Under the pieces are notes generated by a model. The model did no database searches. It saw only the letters and a program-made list of their open reading frames with translations, and was not told where the DNA came from. Below, in pieces: positions 13,720 to 19,375 of a DNA stretch of 19,375 bases. Numbering within the stretch: the stretch's first letter is position 1; each line of letters opens with the position of its first letter. Both the position numbers and the translations under genes were made by a program. This DNA is from an uncultured Ruminococcus sp. (GTDB lineage: Bacteria; Bacillota; Clostridia; Oscillospirales; Ruminococcaceae): the NCBI RefSeq assembly GCF_946187255.1, contig NZ_CAMHRZ010000035.1:1-19375 (forward strand), read 5' to 3'.

Positions 13720-16401
13720 ATGACAACTACACTGGCTAACAAATTGATCAAAGGTATCTCAGCAGCTTTCATTGCATCTGCCGCCGCCCTCACGGGCATC
13801 ATCTCCGCAAGCGCCTACGACATCGAAAGGCACTCTCAGGCGGAGATAAAGGAAATGTACAAGAAACTGTATTTCGATACCCACAACATCTCTGTTTACA
13901 CAGAGCCTTATTCCACAAGTTATCCCGGCACACCCGGCAAGGTGAGCGACGATACTCTCGAAGAAGGTCTGAACTCCATCAACTTTTGCAGATATCTGGC
14001 AGGTCTGCCCTACGATGTAGAACTGGACGACTCCTACAATTCGGCAGCACAGCACGCAAGCCTGATAATCTACATGAACAACTCGCTGAGCCACCATCCC
14101 GGCAAGCCTGCCAATATGGGCTCGGACGTATACTCCATAGCCTACAAGGCATCGGGCGAATCGAACATAGGCAAGGGCTATCTGGATATTCAGGCGACCG
14201 TAGTACAGGGCTATATGTATGATACCGATCCCACCAACCTCTCCGCACTGGGCCACAGAAGATGGATCCTTAACCCCGATATGCAGAAGACAGGTCTGGG
14301 CATGGTATATGACAGCACCGCGATGTACGTCAGGGACAAGTCCCGCGAAGAAAAGTTCACAGGCGACTATATAAGCTGGCCTCCCACCAATATGCCTTAC
14401 GAGCTGATAGACACCTCCGAATCGGGCTACGCTTACTCCGTAACACTGGGCAGCAGCTACGACCAGCCCGACCGCAACAAGGTAAAAGTCACACTGACTT
14501 CCAAGAATCTGGGCAAGACCTTCACATTTGACAAGAACTCAGGCAAAAACGTTAATAACCCCGTTGGTTATTTCAATGTCAATACCGAGAATATGGGCAT
14601 CCACAACTGCATCATCTTCAATCCCGGCGCACTGCCCGAGAATGATGTCGTTGAAGTAAAGATCACAGGCATATACAAGAAGGGCATCGAGACCCCCATA
14701 ACCTCCAAGGTCAACTATTTCAATATGCTCAACGCAAACGACTATACCATCAAGTTCCCGCAGAAGAAATACGAGATCGAGGTCGGCGAGATGCTGATAC
14801 TCAGAGGCTATGACAACCCCATCAGCAACAACGGTCTGTGCTTCTGGCACTACTGCGACGATGACGATACCAACGATCTCAGCAAGTATATGGATATACT
14901 CAGATCGGGCGGTACCGCAATGATAACCGCAAAGAGCGAAGGCGTTATAGATTTCTGGCTTGGCGACAAGGATACCTGGTTCGATGATGTTTACACCACC
15001 GTAAAGATCACCCACAAGCATCAGCGCGGCGGCTGGATAATCGATCAGGTGCCCACCGAGACCACCGAAGGCAAGCGCCACCATCAGTGCTCACTCTGCG
15101 GCAAGAACATAGACTACGAGATAATGCCCCCCACCACAGTCAATGCAGCCGAGATACATTTCGACAGCGATAATTACACCTTCATGGGCACTGCCGTTAC
15201 ACCTAAGATAAAGGTATACGCAGGCAGCACAAGACTCACCGAAGGCACTGATTATGTAGTATCCTACGCAAACAACGGCGCACCAGGCACTGCTACCGTA
15301 ACCATCAAGGGCATCGGTTCCTTTAGCGGCAGCCGCACAGTCGAGTTTGAGATAGCAAAGCGCGACCCCGTTGAGATAAGCAAGATGAATATCGAATTCA
15401 ATAAGGATAGCGTTATATATACCGGCAGTCCCATCGAGCCCAAGCTGACCATCAAAGAGGGCAGCTACACGCTTGTCAGGGATAAGGATTATACCGCAGT
15501 CTACAAGAACAACATCTCAGTAGGCAAAGCCACTCTGACCATAACAGGTATAGGCGATTACAAGGGCACAGCAAGCTACTCATTCAACATAACGCCCGCA
15601 GATATCGGCTTCCCCTGGACAAGCGAAAAGCTCAGCGATGTCAAGTACTCAGGCAAACTCATAATGCTGAAACTCGACCTCACGAGCCAGGTATCCGGCG
15701 AACAGCTGGTACAGGATGAGGATTACACCGTATCCTACAGGAATAATTTCGAGATCGGCACAGCAGAGATCGAAATCAAGGGCATCGGCAATTACACAGG
15801 CTCTACCAAACAAACATTTGAGATCGTATCTCCCGAAGATTACAACGGTCCCGAAGAAAGAGATGACGTTATCGAAGTCGAGACCAACGCAGCAGTCGTT
15901 CTCAAGAACGATGTCAAGGATACAGAGATAATCTTTGTAAGCATAGAAGGCATGGTATATAAGGTAATGGCAGTATCGGGCGATACATTCTATGCCGATC
16001 TTCCCGAAGGCGAATACACCGTATGGGTCATCAAGAAGTACTGTATGCCTGTCCGCCTTGAAATGACGGTAGGTCAGGTATTCTCCACCATAGATGCTGA
16101 GGTATACCAGTACGGCGATATCAACCAGGACGGCATTATCAGCGTTACCGATACCGCTATGTCGGCGGCTTTCACAAAGGGCATACGCGCCCCCGCCAAT
16201 GATCAGCAGCGCCAGCTGGCAGACGTTACCCGCGACGGCATACTGAACGTTACAGATACCTCCAAGATAGCGGCACATACTAAGGGCATCAAGGTGCTGA
16301 AGGTCGAGGAAGAATTTGAGATACCCGCTGCTCAGGAAAAGGATGAAACCGGAGATAGCGAGACTTCTTCCACCGAAACCGAAGAAAGTGCCGAAAACTA
16401 A
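13720..16401 (+). CDS. Secreted CAP-domain protein with Ig-like repeats and type I dockerin
   Basis: An 893-residue exported protein. The ATG at 13720 stands 9 nt after GGAGG; the ATG at 13711 abuts that site and is rejected. The signal peptide runs to about Ala32 (ISASA|YD). A CAP/SCP domain spans about 50-200, with NNSLSHHPG and GHRRWILNPDMQKTGLG (His179) as family marks. Beta-rich sequence and a HxH...CSLCG module (about 430-470) follow. Three repeats of about 75 residues (474-547, 548-627, 628-705) share a pattern of DYxVxYxNN..G.AT.TIKGIG.Y.G, as in MBG-type Ig-like domains. A short beta module precedes a dockerin at about 799-862 with two calcium loops (DINQDGIISVTD from 800, DVTRDGILNVTD from 835), and an acidic tail ends the chain. 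There is no LPXTG, so docking to a cohesin or a similar partner is the likely way it is held. Its enzymatic role is unknown. Confidence 0.92.
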   Translation: MTTTLANKLIKGISAAFIASAAALTGIISASAYDIERHSQAEIKEMYKKLYFDTHNISVYTEPYSTSYPGTPGKVSDDTLEEGLNSINFCRYLAGLPYDVELDDSYNSAAQHASLIIYMNNSLSHHPGKPANMGSDVYSIAYKASGESNIGKGYLDIQATVVQGYMYDTDPTNLSALGHRRWILNPDMQKTGLGMVYDSTAMYVRDKSREEKFTGDYISWPPTNMPYELIDTSESGYAYSVTLGSSYDQPDRNKVKVTLTSKNLGKTFTFDKNSGKNVNNPVGYFNVNTENMGIHNCIIFNPGALPENDVVEVKITGIYKKGIETPITSKVNYFNMLNANDYTIKFPQKKYEIEVGEMLILRGYDNPISNNGLCFWHYCDDDDTNDLSKYMDILRSGGTAMITAKSEGVIDFWLGDKDTWFDDVYTTVKITHKHQRGGWIIDQVPTETTEGKRHHQCSLCGKNIDYEIMPPTTVNAAEIHFDSDNYTFMGTAVTPKIKVYAGSTRLTEGTDYVVSYANNGAPGTATVTIKGIGSFSGSRTVEFEIAKRDPVEISKMNIEFNKDSVIYTGSPIEPKLTIKEGSYTLVRDKDYTAVYKNNISVGKATLTITGIGDYKGTASYSFNITPADIGFPWTSEKLSDVKYSGKLIMLKLDLTSQVSGEQLVQDEDYTVSYRNNFEIGTAEIEIKGIGNYTGSTKQTFEIVSPEDYNGPEERDDVIEVETNAAVVLKNDVKDTEIIFVSIEGMVYKVMAVSGDTFYADLPEGEYTVWVIKKYCMPVRLEMTVGQVFSTIDAEVYQYGDINQDGIISVTDTAMSAAFTKGIRAPANDQQRQLADVTRDGILNVTDTSKIAAHTKGIKVLKVEEEFEIPAAQEKDETGDSETSSTETEESAEN

Positions 16402-16438
16402 AAATGACATTCCTCCACTCCGAATAGCATTATACGGC

Positions 16439-16470
16439 AAAAAGACCCGCGAGCATCAAGCTCTCGGGTC
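16439..16470 (-). terminator. Terminator between CAP-dockerin gene and regulator gene
   Basis: A 6-bp plus 4-bp stem with one mismatch (16444-16454 with 16460-16470) and a 5-nt loop. On the minus strand it is followed by five T's, so it ends the aroQ-peptidase-regulator operon; on the plus strand the tail is weaker (CATTTGCTGTTTATT) but may serve the CAP gene too. Confidence 0.82.
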
Positions 16471-16479
16471 ATTTGCTGT

Positions 16480-17841
16480 TTATTCACCGATGGTATCCGC
16501 AAAGCTGCGGAATGCCCTGTACAGCGGCGGATAGCTGAACACGAACGCCGCCGTCGGCATATTTTTAGACTGTACGGTAACGTGCTGTCCGTCAAATGAC
16601 ATGATGACGTTCCCTATCTCATAGGTATCCGCATCATCGGAAAGCACCACATCATGCACCACGTTCAGCAGCGGACGGCACTTTGAAAGCAGCGCACCGA
16701 AACCGCGCTCGCATTTACCGATGCTCTTTTCATCGGTAAGATAGTTGTACTCCGCTTCGGCTGAAAGCTCCCTCACGCAGTAGCTCTGCACACAGACATC
16801 TCCGGGAGCAACGAACAGGGTATAAGTAAATCTTCCGCCCTGTGGACCTGTGGAGTAATACGCCTCCACCAGCCCTGTCATGTACAGCGGCATCCAGAGA
16901 TTTATCGCCTGCAGCATATCGTTGGCGTTGCGGTCAAGGCTGTGTATCACCCTGACGCGGGTACCGTTTTTAAGGCAGGTATGCATCATCGCCGTCCACA
17001 GGTTCCTGAAATCGCCTGTCATCCAGTCGATACTGTTATCTGAATACAGCCATATCTCGCGGCTGCGGTTGTCTATAACACTTTTCAGGAAACGCACCGC
17101 CGCATTGTGCAGCCCCTCGTTGCCTATATAAAACCCGCTCTCGTCTATCGGCGGCAGCTTGACATCATTGCAGCTGATATCCCCTTTCATGGAACCCATC
17201 TTTTCGATGAAATCCCTCACCGCCTGCACGTTTGCGGGAACTCCCCTGTCATACAGCCATACATATATCCGCTCCGCAAGACTGCTGTTATCGGGGCGCA
17301 TACCCGTCAGTTCCTCCAGCTCGTGCTGTTTTTTGCGTTCGGTTATGCGGTCGGCAAGTACGGTACACAGTCTCATCATCAGTCCCGCACTTCTTTTTGG
17401 CATTTTGTCTCCGCTGCGCATCCTGCTGACATAGGAAGGGTCTATCCTCAGTGACGTGCTCAGCTTGATATTGGATATATCAGCGATATCCATGAGCACG
17501 CACAGCTTTTTCCCGAATATCGCCCCGCTTTCGTCGTTCGTCTCGGGCGCATCGGGGCTGTTTTCATCGAAAAGCCAGTTGAGCAGGGTGCTTACGATAG
17601 TTTTTTCATCCGCACCCCTTAGGGATATCACAGAGCAAAGCTCCTCCAGCTTGCCGCTGTCACTGCAATAGTTGTATACGCCCTCAGTGAACTTCTTCAC
17701 GGTTATGCTGTTGATGCTGTAGCTTCTCTTCCCGCTCCTCATGCGGCTGAAATTTGCAGGGGTGCAGCCTGCATAGCCCGCGATGACACTGTTCTCGACC
17801 TCCAGCCTTTTCAGCAGATAGGCGATCTTATCCGAAAGCAC
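16480..17841 (-). CDS. Tandem-HTH regulator with PLD-like C-terminal domain
   Basis: A 453-residue cytoplasmic protein. Two XRE/Cro-like helix-turn-helix units are seen: residues 1-43 with CTPANFSRMRSG and about 111-150 with IDPSYVSRMRSG. The shared SRMRSG recognition segment suggests internal duplication. The C-terminal half (about 240-453) has the order REIWLYSDNSIDWMTGDF, GTRVRVIHSLDRNANDML, LWMPLYMTGLVEAYY, which I recognise from a clostridial group of XRE regulators with a phospholipase-D-like fold; no full HKD motif is present, so it is more likely a ligand sensor than an enzyme. The GTG start at 17841 has GAGGTGG 7 nt upstream. It is the last gene of an operon, 26 nt after the peptidase gene. 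Its ligand and targets are unknown. Confidence 0.8.
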   Translation of the reverse strand: MLSDKIAYLLKRLEVENSVIAGYAGCTPANFSRMRSGKRSYSINSITVKKFTEGVYNYCSDSGKLEELCSVISLRGADEKTIVSTLLNWLFDENSPDAPETNDESGAIFGKKLCVLMDIADISNIKLSTSLRIDPSYVSRMRSGDKMPKRSAGLMMRLCTVLADRITERKKQHELEELTGMRPDNSSLAERIYVWLYDRGVPANVQAVRDFIEKMGSMKGDISCNDVKLPPIDESGFYIGNEGLHNAAVRFLKSVIDNRSREIWLYSDNSIDWMTGDFRNLWTAMMHTCLKNGTRVRVIHSLDRNANDMLQAINLWMPLYMTGLVEAYYSTGPQGGRFTYTLFVAPGDVCVQSYCVRELSAEAEYNYLTDEKSIGKCERGFGALLSKCRPLLNVVHDVVLSDDADTYEIGNVIMSFDGQHVTVQSKNMPTAAFVFSYPPLYRAFRSFADTIGE

Positions 17842-17867
17842 GATGCTCCCACCTCACTTTTCACGAA

Positions 17868-18941
17868 CTACAGGCAGATCAGCTCCTTGCGTGCAAGGGT
17901 CATATTCTCACAGCCCTCTGCCTTTACAATCGCAAAGTCCTCAATGCGCACACCGAACTCGCCTTCCAGATATATTCCGGGCTCCACCGTTATCACCGAA
18001 TTTTCGGGCAGAAGTTCCTTTGAGGACGGCGAAGCATAGGGCATCTCATGTATCTCCATGCCTACACCGTGTCCCAGCGAATGTCCGAAGCACTCGCCCC
18101 AGCCCTCAGCCGCGATGATATCTCTTGCAACCGCATCCAGCTCCTGTCCCGAGATACCTGCTCTCAGCTTTTCAAGACCTGCCTTCTGCGCCCGCAGTAC
18201 GGTATCGTACACCTTTTTCATCTTATCGCTTGGTTCGCTCACACATACCGTTCTTGTCATGTCGCTGTGATAACCGTCAACCACCGCACCGAAATCCATC
18301 AGCACGAACTCGCCCCGCTGTACCCGTCTTTCGGACGGCACACCATGAGGCAGAGAGGTATTGGGACCGCTCAGTACTATAGTATCAAAGCTGAGAGCCT
18401 CCGCACCGTGAGAGAGCATGAAATGATCCAGCGTCAGCTGCATCTCCCGCTCGGTCAGCCCCTCTTTAATATAGGTCAGCATGAACTCGAAACCCTGCTC
18501 GGCAATGCGCTGGGCAGCGATCATCTTTTCGGTCTCCTCAGCGGTCTTTACCATACGCAGCTGCCTTATTATCCGCCCGAAGCGTCCGTCTCCGGGTATC
18601 TCCGCATTCAGCTTGCTGCGGTAGTTCGCCAGTTCACTGACCGTACAGGTCATGCTGTCGATAGCTATGGTCTTTGCGTTATGCTTTTCGAGCAGTTCGT
18701 TTATCTGGGCGTACTTCTCCTCGCCCCTGCCCTCAAGTATGACAGTACAGTCCTTTACTACCGACCTTGCTTTCTCGATATACCTGAAATCTATGATAAG
18801 ATAGCTTTCTTCGGGGAATACCAGCACCGTTCCCGCGCTGGACTTCATCCCCGTAAAATACCGTCTGTTCACCTCATCGGTGATGATCCCGCAGTCACCG
18901 CATTCAGGGAGCCTTGCCTGCAAACGTTCCAGCTTTGTCAT
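17868..18941 (-). CDS. M24-family Xaa-Pro peptidase
   Basis: A 357-residue cytoplasmic metallopeptidase of the aminopeptidase P / prolidase (M24B) type, which removes residues before proline and is used in peptide salvage. The N-terminal creatinase-like domain (to about 125) starts with LERLQARLPECGDCGIITDEVNRRYFTG-type sequence. The C-terminal pita-bread domain keeps all five dinuclear metal ligands: Asp in MDFGAVVDG, Asp in SDMTRT, His in FGHSLGHGVG, Glu in TVEPGIY and Glu in VRIEDF. The ATG at 18941 overlaps the aroQ stop as ATGA, so it is translationally coupled; an in-frame ATG at 18959 has no ribosome site. Whether it is an aminopeptidase or a dipeptidase cannot be told here. Confidence 0.93.
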   Translation of the reverse strand: MTKLERLQARLPECGDCGIITDEVNRRYFTGMKSSAGTVLVFPEESYLIIDFRYIEKARSVVKDCTVILEGRGEEKYAQINELLEKHNAKTIAIDSMTCTVSELANYRSKLNAEIPGDGRFGRIIRQLRMVKTAEETEKMIAAQRIAEQGFEFMLTYIKEGLTEREMQLTLDHFMLSHGAEALSFDTIVLSGPNTSLPHGVPSERRVQRGEFVLMDFGAVVDGYHSDMTRTVCVSEPSDKMKKVYDTVLRAQKAGLEKLRAGISGQELDAVARDIIAAEGWGECFGHSLGHGVGMEIHEMPYASPSSKELLPENSVITVEPGIYLEGEFGVRIEDFAIVKAEGCENMTLARKELICL

Positions 18942-19375
18942 TCTGCTGCACCTGCCCATTTATAGTTCAGCGCATCAACGCCCATAAGGTAGGAATACTT
19001 CCCGAAGCCGCTGATCTGTCCCGCACATACGGGCGCTATCACGGAATTCTCGCGGAAGCCGTCCCTTGCGTGGATGTTGCTCAGATGCACCTCCACTACG
19101 GGTATCTTTATGGCGGCTATGGCATCGCGTATAGCGTAGCTGTAATGGGTATACGCCCCCGCATTAAGCACCACGCCGTCGTATACTTTGCGAGCCTCAT
19201 GCAGCTTATCGATGATAGCCCCCTCGTGGTTCGACTGGAATATATCACACTCCATGTCATACCCCTTTGCGTGAGCGATTATCTCAGCATTTATGCTCTC
19301 AAAGGTATCAGTCCCGTATACGCCGGGTTCTCTTTCACCCAGCAGATTAAGGTTGGGTCCGTGAATAACAAGTAT
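18938..19375 (-). CDS. aroQ: 3-dehydroquinate dehydratase type II, 5' end cut by window
   Basis: 145 residues are visible on the minus strand and the frame is open to the window edge, so only a few N-terminal residues are missing compared with the usual length of about 145-150. This cytoplasmic dodecameric enzyme of the shikimate pathway converts 3-dehydroquinate to 3-dehydroshikimate. Signature parts are all present: ILVIHGPNLNLLGEREPGVYG with the catalytic Tyr, FQSNHEG, LNAGAYTHYS, and VEVHLSNIHARDGFRENS with the catalytic His. It is the first visible gene of an operon with the M24 peptidase, joined by a 4-nt overlap; this aroQ-peptidase pairing is frequent in Firmicutes. Confidence 0.96.
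   Translation of the reverse strand: MLVIHGPNLNLLGEREPGVYGTDTFESINAEIIAHAKGYDMECDIFQSNHEGAIIDKLHEARKVYDGVVLNAGAYTHYSYAIRDAIAAIKIPVVEVHLSNIHARDGFRENSVIAPVCAGQISGFGKYSYLMGVDALNYKWAGAAE

Noticed and set aside
13720..16401. Sortase anchoring of the CAP-dockerin protein
   Set aside because: No LPXTG-like motif, terminal membrane segment or basic tail; the chain ends in acidic low-complexity sequence.
18048..18965. 305-codon plus-strand frame opposite the M24 peptidase
   Set aside because: The minus strand has all five metal ligands of the peptidase and an ATGA overlap with aroQ; the plus frame shows no domain.

Overview
The window looks like a chromosomal segment of a rumen- or gut-type Ruminococcus (Oscillospiraceae), close to Ruminococcus albus. 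The pointers are a secreted protein ending in a ruminococcal-style type I dockerin, a tandem pair of type IV pilin genes resembling the pilA1-pilA2 cellulose-adhesion locus described in R. albus, Gram-positive lipoproteins with low-complexity linkers, strong Shine-Dalgarno sites, and near-consensus sigma-A promoters. No tRNA, rRNA, CRISPR array, transposase or phage gene was seen. Most of it reads as ordinary vertically inherited chromosome.

Layout, left to right. 1-498 (+): 3' part of a Nudix hydrolase. 614-2221 (-): peptide chain release factor 3, prfC. 2533-4791 (+): GAF-GGDEF-EAL cyclic-di-GMP protein behind a consensus promoter. 4880-7262 (-): secD-secF, overlapping by 8 nt, with their own promoter and terminator. 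7434-8568 (-): two paralogous prepilins, each with its own promoter and terminator. 8569-9141: a 573-bp regulatory region with two consensus promoters, phased A-tracts and several short direct repeats at helical spacing. 9142-11328 (-): a large Wzy_C/O-antigen-ligase family membrane protein. 11551-13316 (-): two lipoprotein genes, each separately transcribed. 13720-16401 (+): a secreted CAP-domain protein with three Ig-like repeats and a dockerin. 16480-19375 (-): an operon of aroQ (cut by the window end), an Xaa-Pro-type M24 peptidase joined to it by an ATGA overlap, and a tandem-HTH plus PLD-like regulator.

How the genes may work together. The middle of the window has a surface and secretion theme: Sec export accessory proteins, two major-pilin-like proteins, a membrane glycan ligase, two lipoproteins and a dockerin protein. 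The most interesting proposal is that the Wzy_C ligase next to the pilins is a pilin O-oligosaccharyltransferase of the PglL/PilO type, which would fit the reported glycoprotein nature of the R. albus pilin-like adhesin GP25. This is inference from domain plus neighbourhood. The pilA1 upstream region is unusually elaborate and may integrate regulatory inputs. The cyclic-di-GMP protein is a plausible but unproven regulator of pili; no cyclic-di-GMP riboswitch was found in front of the pilin genes.
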